Positions 37,320-46,584 of a DNA stretch of 64,000 bases are shown here, piece by piece (the first letter of the stretch is position 1; each line of letters starts with the position of its first letter). A model generated the notes under the pieces. That model saw only the letters and a list, made by a program, of their open reading frames with translations, did no database searches and was not told the origin of the DNA. The position numbers and the translations under genes were made by a program. Source of the stretch: Mesorhizobium sp. WSM3862 (GTDB lineage: Bacteria > Pseudomonadota > Alphaproteobacteria > Rhizobiales > Rhizobiaceae); contig NZ_NSGE01000002.1 in the NCBI RefSeq assembly GCF_002294985.1, positions 62,001 through 126,000 of the forward strand. Direction: 5' to 3'.

Positions 37320-37705
37320 CGAAAGGCTGTCGGATGGGAAGGTCGACCTCGTCACCACGGCGATCGCCCGGCAACACGCAGGTCGTCCTCGAGAGGCAGC
37401 AATTCAAAGCTGGTGGCGGGCGCCTCCCGTGCGACACGCTCCACCACCGCTTGAAAAAAATACGACCGTCATGAAATCGGAAATGCCGATCCTGAAGCGA
37501 CGCGCCGATTGGGTTGGGTTGAATTATCCCAGGGAATGATAGAGAGCTGGATGTGCAGCAGAGCCTCGCGGACCGCGGGGCCGAGCCCTTCCGCACGGCG
37601 TGCTGGGACAAGTTCACGGCCTCTCATGATAAATACCTCATCGCGGAAAAAGTCGCGCACCGGCTTTAGCCGGTGGAGCATTCACATTAAGGCCCTTGAA
37701 GCGCA
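37320..37705 (-). pseudogene. nodD relic interrupted by an IS200/IS605-type end (module in front of nodH)
   Basis: The minus strand preserves NodD pieces in order: the first codons at about 37690-37705 (RFKGLN), then the segment from about residue 48 onward ([39 protein letters not shown]) and FELLPLEDD-like residues near 37400. Codons for the helix-turn-helix are gone, replaced by the hairpin at 37658-37685. It is divergent from a nod box, as nodD is elsewhere. Confidence 0.8.
37658..37686. mobile_element. IS200/IS605-type right-end hairpin scar
   Basis: CACCGGCTTTAGCCGGTG forms a hairpin with a GGCTTTAGCC core, the typical terminal structure of IS200/IS605 elements. It is followed by GAGCATTCAC. 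A 26-base stretch is identical to 39738-39763. No transposase remains at this site. Confidence 0.6.
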
Positions 37706-37715
37706 CGGTCGATTC

Positions 37716-37761
37716 ATCCACGGCGTGGATGTGAAGTATTCGAACAATTGATTTTACGACG
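37716..37761 (+). promoter_or_regulatory. nod box upstream of nodH
   Basis: ATCCACGGCGTGGATG, then TCGAACAATTGATTTTACGA in nod-box spacing, with TGCATAG downstream. It is placed between the nodD relic and the nodA relic that precedes nodH. Confidence 0.85.
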
Positions 37762-38052
37762 TTTATGGAGTGCTGCATAGAAAAATGCGAACCGCGAGAG
37801 TCATCTTCGGACATATAAATATGGGCGTTCATTGCCCTGTTTTCTGAAGTATACGTCTAGCATCAAATGAGGCCATGCTCACTCCAGCCATGTTCTTCGA
37901 CGTTGCGCAAGCTCCATCGATCTGGCTGACACAACCAAGCCCCAAAGGCCGCTCGGAGGCATACCACCGGCAAAGCTCCGTACGCTTTCCAGACTGTTCG
38001 AGATCGGATCGCGTGACGCGTACCCCAAGAAATGGCAAGAGGAAGTTATTCC

Positions 38053-38253
38053 ATGCGCTTTCCAAAGTACGCCTGGAGACTATGCTGGGAAATGAGCTGG
38101 GGACTTGCAGACTATGTAGAATTCGCCGATTTCTTTCGAAAAGCCATTTTTAGGATGGCGGATTACATAGAGTTGCTGCGCCGTTTGGTCAACCCAGCCG
38201 AACAAACCTTGGAACGGAAACACTTGCATGACCCATCCAATGCCTTCACCTAG
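38053..38253 (+). pseudogene. Truncated nodA whose frame runs into the nodH start
   Basis: ATG 38053 begins a NodA-like N-terminus (YAWRLCWEMSWGLADYVEFA, then DFFRKAIF), equivalent to the first 33 residues of intact NodA. Then 33 unrelated residues follow to a TGA at 38251-38253, 26 bases inside nodH. The overlap could couple nodH translation to the relic. The acyltransferase core is absent. Confidence 0.75.
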
Positions 38254-39010
38254 CCCATTTGTGATCCTTGCGATGCCGAGGGCGGGTACGCATTACTTGG
38301 AAGAACTGCTGAACGAGCATCCGAGCGTACTTAGCAACGGTGAGTTGCTCAACCCCTATGATACTAACTGGCTCGATAAGGACCGCTTGCTAGGCAGCGA
38401 TCGCGAGCTCCTCGAGCTTGCCTACTTGCGTTATTCCAACGCAGCCAACAAGAAGGTTACGCGCGTTGGTTGCAAGATCAACGAACCTCAGTTTGGCGAG
38501 CGTCCGGGCTTTTTTGCTGAGCTCGCTCGTTGGCCATGCCTGAAGGTCATCCTTCTAGTACGCAGAAACACATTGGAATCGCTGCGATCGCTGACACAGG
38601 CGAGGCAAACCCGCCAATGGCTTAAGTACACTTCGGGCAACGACGCGAATCCGTGCGTTAAACTGACAGTCGCCTGCTGCGAGGCTTATTTCAAGACCGC
38701 CGATGAATTCCACAATCTCGTCGCGCGCTCCTTCGCGTCCACCGACTTGCATGTGGTCGAGTACGAGAGCCTTCTTGGCGAACCCTCTGCGTGCTTGGCA
38801 ACAATTTGGGGTTTCCTAGGGATTCCAGCGGTTCGGCTCTCTGGTGCCACTATCCTTAAGCGGCAGGAAGCGCGCCCCCTGGACCAAACGATAGAGAATT
38901 TCGGAGATTTGCGGCGTCACTTCGCAGGCGGACCTTACGCGCGATTCTTTGAGGTTGGTGACCGTCTGAATAGTCGGCACAGCGGAAAGCGACAGCCTGC
39001 CCTTCCTTAG
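38228..39010 (+). CDS. nodH: Nod factor sulphotransferase
   Basis: A 260-residue NodH. It has the PAPS 5'-phosphosulphate loop PRAGTHYLEELLNEHP at residues 18-33, the SNGELLN segment, the 3'-phosphate-binding VRRNTLESLRSLTQARQTRQ, and the C-terminal RRQEARPLDQTIENF-like stretch (KRQEARPLDQTIENF). It transfers sulphate from PAPS to carbon 6 of the reducing-end glucosamine of the Nod factor, as in Sinorhizobium meliloti. The start overlaps the nodA relic by 26 bases under a nod box, so it is expected to be NodD-inducible. No nodPQ sulphate-activation genes are in the window. Confidence 0.93.
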   Translation: MTHPMPSPSPFVILAMPRAGTHYLEELLNEHPSVLSNGELLNPYDTNWLDKDRLLGSDRELLELAYLRYSNAANKKVTRVGCKINEPQFGERPGFFAELARWPCLKVILLVRRNTLESLRSLTQARQTRQWLKYTSGNDANPCVKLTVACCEAYFKTADEFHNLVARSFASTDLHVVEYESLLGEPSACLATIWGFLGIPAVRLSGATILKRQEARPLDQTIENFGDLRRHFAGGPYARFFEVGDRLNSRHSGKRQPALP

Positions 39011-39550
39011 GCTCCGGGATACCGATGTCGACGAGCTCGCTCGCCCTTCCGACAACTGCGCAGCGCTGAATTCAGGGCGAAAAAGCGGCTCGACGAGGAA
39101 GGGCGAGCATGGGCGTCCAAACCTAGAGACCGACACACCCGCAAGGCACCGGCACCACCATCACCGCTTCCCGCAATTGGCACGTCCATGTTCATACGGC
39201 AATGGCGTAAGACATTCCAGGCCGAGCGAAACGAAAAGCTTGTAGAAACCGCAGGTAGGCAAGATTCCGCCGGCGAGAGCCAGCGCGCCGGAATGGCAAT
39301 AAGGGCTCGAATGGCCTCCTGTGCTGGCAACACCGGGAAGCAGCACGAACATGCGCATTGGTATAGCGATGCCGGGAGTTGCTGCGTGAGACGGCGCGAG
39401 CGCACGAAATGGTCATTCACGCCGGATCGACGTGCCATGCTTGTGTCGGTCCCGCCGAACCTGTCGGTATCGCGTGCGGTGCGCACCTGAAGCGACGCAG
39501 TTCACACAAGCTGCTGAGCGAGTTCGGGGGTATTGCGCAAACGCTACTAG
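39011..39550. other. 0.5-kb interval without a supported gene
   Basis: Open frames on both strands overlap each other and show no motif I recognise. The right end runs into the IS200-type transposase relic. Confidence 0.35.
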
Positions 39551-39676
39551 GGCCAGCATCTGTGGGCGAGGGGTTATTGGGTTGCCACAAGCGGCAATGT
39601 GACCGACGAAATGTGGGTGGGGTACATCAAGAACCAGACACCGCCCGAGCCTGACAGCAATTTCAACGTGACGTGA
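39551..39676 (+). mobile_element. IS200/IS605 family TnpA transposase, C-terminal fragment
   Basis: The frame reads GQHLWARGYWVATSGNVTDE, then WVGYIKNQTPPEPDSNF and a stop. LWARGYW...SGNVTDE...YI is the C-terminal pattern of the Y1 HUH transposases of the IS200/IS605 family. The catalytic HUH part is missing. Confidence 0.7.
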
Positions 39677-39699
39677 GTTCGCGCCCTGTCCGCCGGGTG

Positions 39700-39763
39700 G
39701 CGGACCGATCCGGCTTTAAGCCGTAACCTGAAGCCATCGGCTTTAGCCGGTGGAGCATTCACA
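39700..39763. mobile_element. IS200/IS605-type right-end hairpins
   Basis: Two hairpin cores, CGGCTTTAAGCCG at about 39711 and CGGCTTTAGCCG at 39738, follow the TnpA fragment. The second is identical over 26 bases to the scar at 37661-37686. They look like the right end of the element to which the TnpA piece belonged. Confidence 0.6.
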
Positions 39764-39972
39764 CCCGATGCTCAGAAGGTAGCCGGAAAACTCCCTCAAC
39801 GCGCGGCATGGGCTTCCCGGGCAGCAGTGCAGAAAATGACATAGACGGGGCGACAATGTCGGACATGCGACGTACCTGTTTAGGCTATCTGCTTGTTCCA
39901 GAATGACCTTTTATTCGGAACGGCACATGCTTGGTTGTCCGCGAGTCATCACCGAGCGAGTCTGGACACCCC

Positions 39973-41145
39973 ATGCCTTTGCCGATCCTTGCGCTTGCCA
40001 TTGCGTCCTTCTGCATAGGCACCACCGAATTCGTCATCATGGGACTGCTGCCGGAGGTGGCCGCCGACCTCGGCGTTTCAATTCCATCGGCCGGCCTGCT
40101 CGTCACCGGCTACGCGCTGGGCGTTGTCATCGGCGCACCGATCGTCGCCGCGGCGACGGCCCGCCTGCCGCGCAAGCCGGTGCTTGTGGGCCTCGCTACG
40201 CTCTTTGTCATCGGCAATCTGTTCTGCGCGCTTGCGCCCAATTACTGGCTGCTGATGGCGGCGCGCGTCTTCACCGCTTTCGGCCATGGCGCCTTCTTCG
40301 GCATCGGCTCGGTCGTCGCCGCGAGCCTTGTGCCGCGCAACAAAAGGGCGAGCGCGATCGCGCTGATGTTCGCCGGGCTGACGCTCTCCAACATCCTCGG
40401 CGTCCCCTCCGGCACCGCGCTCGGCGAAGCCTTCGGCTGGCGCGCCACCTTCCTTGCCGTCGTCGGCATCGGGCTGGTCTCGGTCGCGGCCATCGCCTGG
40501 CTGGTGCCTTCGGATGTCGCCGAGCCGAGCGGTGGCGGCCTGCTCGCTGAATTGCGCGTGCTCGGCAAGCTGCAGGTGTGGTTGGCGATGCTGATCGCCT
40601 CGCTTGCATCGGCCAGCCTGTTCGCGGTTTTCACATACATCAAGCCTTATCTCACCGACGTCTCCGGCCTGTCGACGGCGACCGTCACCTGGGTGCTGCT
40701 CTTGTTCGGCGCCGGCATGACGATAGGCAACCTCATCGGCGGCAGGCTGGCCGAAAGGAGGCTGATGCCGACGGTAATCGGCACGCTGCTCGCCATGGCC
40801 TTGGTGTTCGTCGTCTTCGCCAAATTCGGTGCGATAGCGATGGCTGCTATCGCCATCGTCTTCCTATGGGGTATGCTGATCTTCATCGTCGTGCCGCCGC
40901 TGCAGATCCGCGTCGTCGAGGCGGCTGCCGAGGGCCCGAACCTTGCCGCCACGCTCATCCAGAGCGCCTTCAATGTCGGCAATGCCGGCGGCGCTTGGAT
41001 CGGTGGCCTCGCAATCTCCTGGGGCGTGTCCTACGCCCAGTTGCCGCTGGTAGGTGCGGCGCTGGCGCTGCTAGCCGTCGCCGCCGCTGTGCTGCTGCAG
41101 TCAGTCGACCGCCGTACTGTCCTGCAGACGCGGCCGGCGGAATAG
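39973..41145 (+). CDS. MFS transporter, AraJ/sugar-efflux type
   Basis: A 390-residue major facilitator with 12 predicted membrane helices. It starts LPILALAIASFCIGTTEFVI (helix 1), and the loop 2-3 signature region reads ATARLPRKPVLVG. It fits the DHA1 branch with AraJ, SotB and NepI, proton-driven exporters of sugars, nucleosides or drugs. The start at 39973 is used because helix 1 begins at once; an in-frame codon 42 bases upstream is possible. Codon use is GC-rich and regular, like chromosomal genes. A second MFS of similar type is at 59096-60313. Confidence 0.85.
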   Translation: MPLPILALAIASFCIGTTEFVIMGLLPEVAADLGVSIPSAGLLVTGYALGVVIGAPIVAAATARLPRKPVLVGLATLFVIGNLFCALAPNYWLLMAARVFTAFGHGAFFGIGSVVAASLVPRNKRASAIALMFAGLTLSNILGVPSGTALGEAFGWRATFLAVVGIGLVSVAAIAWLVPSDVAEPSGGGLLAELRVLGKLQVWLAMLIASLASASLFAVFTYIKPYLTDVSGLSTATVTWVLLLFGAGMTIGNLIGGRLAERRLMPTVIGTLLAMALVFVVFAKFGAIAMAAIAIVFLWGMLIFIVVPPLQIRVVEAAAEGPNLAATLIQSAFNVGNAGGAWIGGLAISWGVSYAQLPLVGAALALLAVAAAVLLQSVDRRTVLQTRPAE

Positions 41146-41208
41146 CCGCTCTGCGCATGGTAAGTCGGCAACCCCCGAAATTCTGGGCTGAATACGAAGG
41201 GTAAGGCG

Positions 41209-41330
41209 ATGCGACAACATTCCGAGATGCGCGAGATCAAGCGGCGCACCGAGGTCGTCGGAAATTTCCCGAACGACGATGCGATCGTGCGCCTGGTCGG
41301 CGCAATCCTGCTCGAACAGAACGACAGCGC
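41209..41330 (+). mobile_element. IS256-family transposase fragment
   Basis: The frame [20 protein letters not shown], then [13 protein letters not shown], is the C-terminal region of IS256/Mutator-type transposases. It is cut at 41330 by an inverted piece of the flavin hydroxylase gene. The catalytic DDE region is absent. Confidence 0.75.
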
Positions 41331-41515
41331 TTCGTCAACTCCATCAGGAACAACTCGTCGTCAAGGGCAAGCAGTTCTTCGGCCTCGTTTGAGGGCAAAG
41401 TCAAAAGCAGCGACGACACGCCTTTCGCGAGGGGCAACATCGCTATCGTCTGATGATGATCGAACCATTCAATCGCGATCTGATGGTGGGGGCGCTCGTG
41501 CCTCACCCGGGCGCT
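41331..41515 (-). repeat. Inverted duplicate of the middle of the UbiH/UbiM-type gene
   Basis: On the minus strand this matches 35940-36121 almost base for base; I count two differences (a Gly to Glu codon and a silent GAT to GAC). The frame stays open ([20 protein letters not shown]). It is flanked by IS256-type and IS1595-type relics, so transposon activity may have moved it. Confidence 0.9.
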
Positions 41516-41649
41516 GATGCTGGAGCCAGGGAAGCGCGCCACTGTCGCATTTCTAACTTGTTGTGCCCCGCCCTTTGAAAGGCCGTGGCGACATTTCTAC
41601 TTTGCTGAGGGCGCGACATTCGAACTTGGTTGCAACCACCTTTATCAAT

Positions 41650-42117
41650 CAAATGCAGCTACTACGGTTGATTTGATGATGATTCCTCCATCCGAGCTTC
41701 GCCGCATCGACGGCCCGTGGCGGCGCGAAAGACGGTCAGTAGTTGCAGCGCCGGCGGCACGCGCGACCGATGGTTCTCGAGACTTCTCGACCATGCCGGG
41801 TTTTCCGAACGGCGCTCCCAGACACCACGCGCTGCGACCATCGGAAGCCAATCTCGTAAAAAGACAGTCGGCTGCTCCGGGCCGATATGATGAAAGACGC
41901 CAGCGATGGGACGGCGGACACGGGCGTAGCCCTCCACCGAATTGACGTGGACGGCGTCGCGAACATCCTCACCACTGGAAAGCTTCAGTGTCACGTGCTT
42001 GGCAAAGCTCTCACCAACGGCCATGAATGCTTTCCACTCGTCGCTCATCAATTGAGCTCTCGATTCGATCCAGAGCTGCGTCGCGAAGCGTAGGTCAACG
42101 GTCGCAGCGTTTGTTGA
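41650..42117 (-). mobile_element. IS1595 (ISXO2-like) transposase relic
   Basis: The minus strand reads LMSDEWKAFMAVGESFAKHV, DVRDAVHVNSVEGYARVRRP and IAGVFHHIGPEQP, then after a frameshift RWSQRVVSG. These are the D-E-W, H-N-E-G and RW blocks of the ISXO2-like DDE transposase domain. The N-terminal zinc-finger region is missing. Confidence 0.7.
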
Positions 42118-42249
42118 CACCTAACAGTCGGGCCCATCCTCCACTTGATCGCTGCTTCGGCACGAGGCGCAGCCATCGCTGGCCGTCTTGACGCAGGTTC
42201 TGTCACCGACAGCTGCCATCGGTGCCGTCGCTTTATCGGCCCAATCGAG

Positions 42250-42284
42250 CACGATCAGAAGGTCAGATTAAGGCCTCTGAAACG
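42250..42284 (-). pseudogene. nodD start relic beside the nodA nod box
   Basis: Thirty-odd bases (reading ggtcag-attaaggcc-tctgaaacgc on the plus strand) match the first codons of nodD1 at 55963-55989 with small changes. It sits just before the nod box in the same place and direction as nodD1 to its box. Confidence 0.6.
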
Positions 42285-42295
42285 CTGGTTTTAGC

Positions 42296-42342
42296 ATCCA
42301 TAGCGTGGATGCTGGCGATCTAAACAATCAATTTTACCAATC
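42296..42342 (+). promoter_or_regulatory. nod box of the nodACIJ-nolO operon
   Basis: ATCCATAGCGTGGATG, then GATCTAAACAATCAATTTTA and CCAATC: a near-consensus 47-bp nod box, 94 bases before the nodA start. It differs from the nodD1 box at 56001 by only a few bases. Confidence 0.93.
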
Positions 42343-42436
42343 TGTGCTGGTCCTTCATAGACCGCCCACATGACATGCACCGCCGCTGCACCACCGCGTA
42401 GTGCACAAAAGAACCCGAAAAAGAGGAAGTCTTCGC

Positions 42437-43030
42437 ATGCGCTCTGACGTGCAGTGGAGGTTGTGCTGGGAAAATGAGTTGCGGCTTTCGGATCACCTCG
42501 AACTCTCTGAGTTCTTCCAAAAGACCTACGAGCCTGTCGGAGCCTTTAATGGAAAGCAATTCGCAGGCGGTCGAAGTTGGGCCGGTGCAAGGCCGGAGGT
42601 CCGCGCAATCGGCTATGATGTGCACGGAGTAGCAGCTCACTTGGGCCTGCTGCGCCGATACATCAAAGTTGGCGACGTTGATCTGCTCGTCGCTGAACTC
42701 GGTCTATACGGGGTGCGTCCGGATCTTGAGGGGCTAGGAATCGCCCATTCGATCAGCGCGATGTATCCAGTGCTGCAGCAGCTTGGCGTTCCATTCGCTT
42801 TCGGCACGGTTCGGCACGCGCTCCGGAACCATGTTGGCAGGTTCTGCCGCAAAGGCTTGGCGAGCATTTTGTCGGGCGTTCGCGTGCGTTCAACCCACCC
42901 GGACGTGTACCCCGATCTGCCTCCCACGCGGGTCGACGACGACGTACTCGTCATGGTGCTCCCAATTGGACGCTCAATGAGCGAGTGGCCGGCCGGCACT
43001 TTGATCGATCGGAACGGTCCAGAGCTATGA
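42437..43030 (+). CDS. nodA: Nod factor N-acyltransferase
   Basis: The only intact nodA of the window, 197 residues, starting [20 protein letters not shown]. It moves a fatty acyl chain from acyl carrier protein to the free amino group at the non-reducing end of the chitin oligomer after NodB deacetylation; NodA selectivity helps decide host range. The start is at 42437 by family alignment (a longer frame starts 36 bases earlier). The end [20 protein letters not shown] is typical. The TGA overlaps an ATG in ATGA at 43027, the junction that in other rhizobia starts nodB. It is expressed from the nod box at 42296. Confidence 0.95.
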   Translation: MRSDVQWRLCWENELRLSDHLELSEFFQKTYEPVGAFNGKQFAGGRSWAGARPEVRAIGYDVHGVAAHLGLLRRYIKVGDVDLLVAELGLYGVRPDLEGLGIAHSISAMYPVLQQLGVPFAFGTVRHALRNHVGRFCRKGLASILSGVRVRSTHPDVYPDLPPTRVDDDVLVMVLPIGRSMSEWPAGTLIDRNGPEL

Positions 43031-43161
43031 AGGACACCCGCAATGATATCAGTCACCGCGACACGCCCCTCATCGCATTGGCCGATCTGCATCCAGCATT
43101 GACCTCGGATTTATTGTCCGCTCGCTTCCTCAAATGCACTGAAAAATCAGACATCTCATGA
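43027..43161 (+). CDS. 44-residue ORF bridging nodA and nodC (probable nodB scar)
   Basis: An ATG overlapping the nodA stop (ATGA) opens a 44-codon frame ([20 protein letters not shown]) whose own TGA overlaps the nodC start (ATGA at 43158-43161). It begins exactly where nodB begins in nodABC operons, and the context ctATGAa equals that of the real nodB at 52126. Beyond the first Met-Lys it has no clear NodB similarity. It probably is a deletion scar that keeps translational coupling from nodA to nodC; whether the peptide has any role is unknown. Confidence 0.5.
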   Translation: MKDTRNDISHRDTPLIALADLHPALTSDLLSARFLKCTEKSDIS

Positions 43162-44432
43162 ACCTCTTTGCCCCAGCCAGTATTGTCGCCGTCTGCTCTT
43201 ATGCGCTGCTGTCGACCGTCTATAAGACCGCGCAGGTGCTTTATACCCTGCCTGCAAACGTACCCCCGACCTCGGGCCAACCGGCCGGCTGTGAGCCTTG
43301 GCCGAGCGTCGATGTCATTATCCCGTGCTACAACGAGGCACCTCGCACCCTCTCGGACTGCCTGGCTTCCATTGCAAGTCAGGACTATGCAGGAGAACTG
43401 CAGGTCTATGTTGTTGATGACGGTTCTGGAAACCGCGATGCTCTCTCAGGTGTACACGAGGAATACGCGAGCGACCCGAGGTTCAACTTCATTGCGCTCC
43501 CAAAAAATGTCGGAAAGCGCAAGGCACAGATCGCGGCGGTTCGCCGCTCGTGCGGAGATTTGGTGCTCAATGTAGATTCGGACACGATACTCGCGCCGGA
43601 CGTCATCACAAGGCTTGCGCTAAAGATGCAAGATCAAGCGATCGGCGCCGCCATGGGCCAGTTGGCGGCTAGCAATCGCAATGAAACTTGGCTGACGCGG
43701 TTGATTGACATGGAGTACTGGCTGGCCTGCAACGAAGAGCGGGCAGCGCAGGCTCGGTTCGGTGCCGTCATGTGTTGCTGCGGTCCGTGTGCCATGTATC
43801 GGAGATCCGCGCTTGCTTCGCTGCTGGATCAGTACGAGACGCAGCGCTTTCGAGGCAAGCCGAGCGACTTCGGTGAGGACCGCCACCTTACGATCCTGAT
43901 GCTGAAAGCAGGCTTTAGAACAGAATATGTCCCGGAGGCCGTCGCGGCAACAGTCGTTCCCAACAGCATGGGTCCCTATCTGCGTCAACAGCTTCGCTGG
44001 GCCCGGAGCACGTTCCGTGACACGTTGCTGGCGCTCCAACTGCTGCGCGGCCTTAATATTTATCTCACATTGGACGTGATTGGGCAGAACCTTGGCCCAC
44101 TATTGCTCTCTTTGTCTCTCCTGGCGGGGCTCGCGCAATTCGTAACGACAGGTACTGTGCCTTGGACGGCATGCCTGACGATTGCGGTCATGACTGTAAT
44201 TCGCTGCAGCGTGGCAGCGTTTCGTGCGCGCCAACTTCGATTTCTCGGATTTTCGCTCCACACACTCATCAACATCTTTCTCTTGCTCCCATTGAAAGCA
44301 TACGCGCTGTGTACATTGAGCAATAGCGATTGGTTGTCGCGAGGCTCTTCGGCCAATGTGCCAAACACCGCCGGCGCCATTCCAAAGCAAAACTTGGTGG
44401 GATCCGACGCAACTTACAGCGAACAGCAATAG
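43158..44432 (+). CDS. nodC: Chitooligosaccharide synthase (N-acetylglucosaminyltransferase)
   Basis: A 424-residue processive GT2 glycosyltransferase that polymerises UDP-GlcNAc into the Nod factor backbone in the inner membrane. Motifs: [12 protein letters not shown] (51-62), VDDGS (86-90), NVDSDT (138-143), FGEDRHL (238-244) and the processivity motif QQLRWARS (277-284). One N-terminal membrane helix (about 8-30) and several C-terminal helices from about residue 305 are visible. The start overlaps the bridging ORF. It is in the nodA operon, followed by nodI. Confidence 0.96.
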   Translation: MNLFAPASIVAVCSYALLSTVYKTAQVLYTLPANVPPTSGQPAGCEPWPSVDVIIPCYNEAPRTLSDCLASIASQDYAGELQVYVVDDGSGNRDALSGVHEEYASDPRFNFIALPKNVGKRKAQIAAVRRSCGDLVLNVDSDTILAPDVITRLALKMQDQAIGAAMGQLAASNRNETWLTRLIDMEYWLACNEERAAQARFGAVMCCCGPCAMYRRSALASLLDQYETQRFRGKPSDFGEDRHLTILMLKAGFRTEYVPEAVAATVVPNSMGPYLRQQLRWARSTFRDTLLALQLLRGLNIYLTLDVIGQNLGPLLLSLSLLAGLAQFVTTGTVPWTACLTIAVMTVIRCSVAAFRARQLRFLGFSLHTLINIFLLLPLKAYALCTLSNSDWLSRGSSANVPNTAGAIPKQNLVGSDATYSEQQ

Positions 44433-44451
44433 TCACGTAGGTGGAAGAACT

Positions 44452-45498
44452 TTGAGCCAGGACCAGGAACATCAAGTGTTGAATGGGAATTTGGGCCCAG
44501 AAGATTTGCGGCAGCTCGAGACTGGTCCGATCGAACGGAAGTCTCACGGGCAAACAAGCGCGAAAAGCTCCGTGCCTGACTCTCTGTCGACCGTGGCAGT
44601 CGATTTCGCCGGCGTAACCAAGTCGTATGGGAACAAGGTCGTTGTCGACGAACTGTCGTTCAGCGTTGCGTCGGGCGAGTGTTTCGGCCTCCTAGGACCA
44701 AACGGGGCGGGCAAAAGCACGATTGCGCGAATGCTCCTCGGCATGACATCCCCTGACGCGGGCACGATCACGGTGCTCGGCGTCCCGGTGCCGGCGCGCG
44801 CTCGCCTGGCACGTAGGGGCATTGGCGTGGTCCCGCAATTCGACAATCTTGACCAGGAATTCACCGTACGCGAGAACCTGCTGGTGTTCGGCCGCTACTT
44901 CGGCATGAGCACACGCCAGAGCGAAGCGGTCATCCCGTCGCTTCTCGAATTCGCTCGCCTCGAGCGCAAGGCGGATGCGCGCGTCTCGGAACTGTCCGGC
45001 GGCATGAAGCGATGCCTGACGATGGCGCGGGCGTTGATCAACGACCCCCAGCTCATTGTGATGGACGAGCCGACCACCGGCCTCGATCCGCATGCGCGCC
45101 ACCTGATCTGGGAGCGGCTGCGCGCCCTATTGGCACGCGGCAAGACGATCATCCTGACGACGCATTTCATGGAAGAGGCTGAGCGACTATGCGATCGGCT
45201 GTGCGTGCTCGAAAAGGGTCGCTACATCGCCGAAGGCCGGCCGCAGGCGCTGATCGATGAGCATATCGGATGCCAGGTCATGGAGATCTACGGCGGCGAT
45301 CCGCACGAGTTGCATTCGCTGGTCAAGCCACATTCTCAGCGCATCGAGGTCAGCGGCGAAACCCTTTATTGCTATGCGCCAGACCCCGACCAGGTGCGCG
45401 CGCAACTGCAGGGGCGAGCAGGTCTGCGTCTTCTTCTGCGTCCAGCCAATCTCGAGGATGTTTTCTTGCGGCTGACCGGGCGCGAGATGGAGGAGTGA
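44452..45498 (+). CDS. nodI: Nod factor export ABC transporter, ATPase subunit
   Basis: An ABC ATPase with Walker [10 protein letters not shown], signature [10 protein letters not shown], Walker [14 protein letters not shown] and the H-loop LTTHFMEE. With NodJ it exports lipochitooligosaccharides. The first 50 residues are not conserved. I take the TTG at 44452 (LSQDQEHQ), which has GGTGGAAG upstream and gives 348 residues, because the only in-frame ATG lies inside nodC at 44356; a later start such as GTG 44476 is possible. The gene is three bases ahead of nodJ. Confidence 0.92.
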   Translation: MSQDQEHQVLNGNLGPEDLRQLETGPIERKSHGQTSAKSSVPDSLSTVAVDFAGVTKSYGNKVVVDELSFSVASGECFGLLGPNGAGKSTIARMLLGMTSPDAGTITVLGVPVPARARLARRGIGVVPQFDNLDQEFTVRENLLVFGRYFGMSTRQSEAVIPSLLEFARLERKADARVSELSGGMKRCLTMARALINDPQLIVMDEPTTGLDPHARHLIWERLRALLARGKTIILTTHFMEEAERLCDRLCVLEKGRYIAEGRPQALIDEHIGCQVMEIYGGDPHELHSLVKPHSQRIEVSGETLYCYAPDPDQVRAQLQGRAGLRLLLRPANLEDVFLRLTGREMEE

Positions 45499-45501
45499 AC
45501 G

Positions 45502-46290
45502 ATGATTGAAGGTTTTGCCGCGGCGTTGCCGGCCAATGCGTGGAACTGGGTTGCGGTGTGGCGCCGCAACTATCTGGCATGGAAGAAAGTCGCACTCGTG
45601 TCGATTCTCGGTAACCTCGCCGATCCGATGATCTACCTTTTCGGCCTCGGCACCGGCCTCGGCATAATGGTCGGCCACGTCGACGGTGCGTCGTATATCG
45701 CCTTTTTGGCGGCCGGCATGGTCGCGGTAAGTGCGATGACCGCCTCTACCCTCGAAACATTGTACGCGGCTTTCGCTCGCATGCATTCTCAACGCACATG
45801 GGAAGCCATGCTGTATACGCACGTTACTCTCGGGGACATCGTTCTGGGTGAACTGGCGTGGGCAGCCACCAAGGCCTTCCTGGCCGGTACGGCAATTACC
45901 ATTGTCACCGTAATGTTGGGCTATGCAGCCTGGCCGTCCGTCCTCTATGCGCTGCCAATTATTGCTCTGACGGGGTGCGCATTTGCGAGCCTCGCGATGA
46001 TCGTCACCGCACTTTCGCCCAGCTACGATTACTTTGTATTTTACCAGACGCTTGTGCTTACACCTATGCTGTTCCTGTCGGGCGCCGTTTTCCCATTGAA
46101 TCAGCTGCCTGACGCCTTTCAGAAGATAGCGCGATGCATGCCGCTGTCACATTCGATCGACCTTATTCGTCCGGTTATGCTTGATCGCCCGATCGCCGGC
46201 ATCGCCCTGCACATCGGTGTGCTCGGCCTGTACGCGCTGCTGCCATTCTTCCTCTCGATGGCGCTGTTGCGCCGCCGACTGATGCGCTGA
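45502..46290 (+). CDS. nodJ: Nod factor export ABC transporter, membrane subunit
   Basis: A 262-residue ABC-2 type permease with six predicted membrane helices (for example [35 protein letters not shown] and [20 protein letters not shown]). The segment [20 protein letters not shown] is characteristic of NodJ and other ABC-2 proteins. It works with NodI as the exporter for Nod factors. It directly follows nodI in the operon. The 294-base gap to nolO contains no supported gene. Confidence 0.94.
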   Translation: MIEGFAAALPANAWNWVAVWRRNYLAWKKVALVSILGNLADPMIYLFGLGTGLGIMVGHVDGASYIAFLAAGMVAVSAMTASTLETLYAAFARMHSQRTWEAMLYTHVTLGDIVLGELAWAATKAFLAGTAITIVTVMLGYAAWPSVLYALPIIALTGCAFASLAMIVTALSPSYDYFVFYQTLVLTPMLFLSGAVFPLNQLPDAFQKIARCMPLSHSIDLIRPVMLDRPIAGIALHIGVLGLYALLPFFLSMALLRRRLMR

Positions 46291-46584
46291 CGCGAAAGAG
46301 AAGGAGATAAACCATGCGCTATGGACGCAAATAAGAACGACGTCGCCAGCATGTGCCGCGAAGGGTTTTGGCTGGCGTCGATTCGATCTCACAACGCTAT
46401 GGAAAGCCCGACGTCTCGAGCACAGGATCTTATGTTGATCCCGGCGGACCCAAGAGAATTTCTTTGAGGTCAGTGATGTCTGACTGGCATTCGCCGGGGC
46501 GAACGACAACGCGGCCCGTCCTTCTGATCGAACGGCCTCGAGACAGGCCAATTTAGTATTCCTCTACGACAAATGGAGAGCGAG

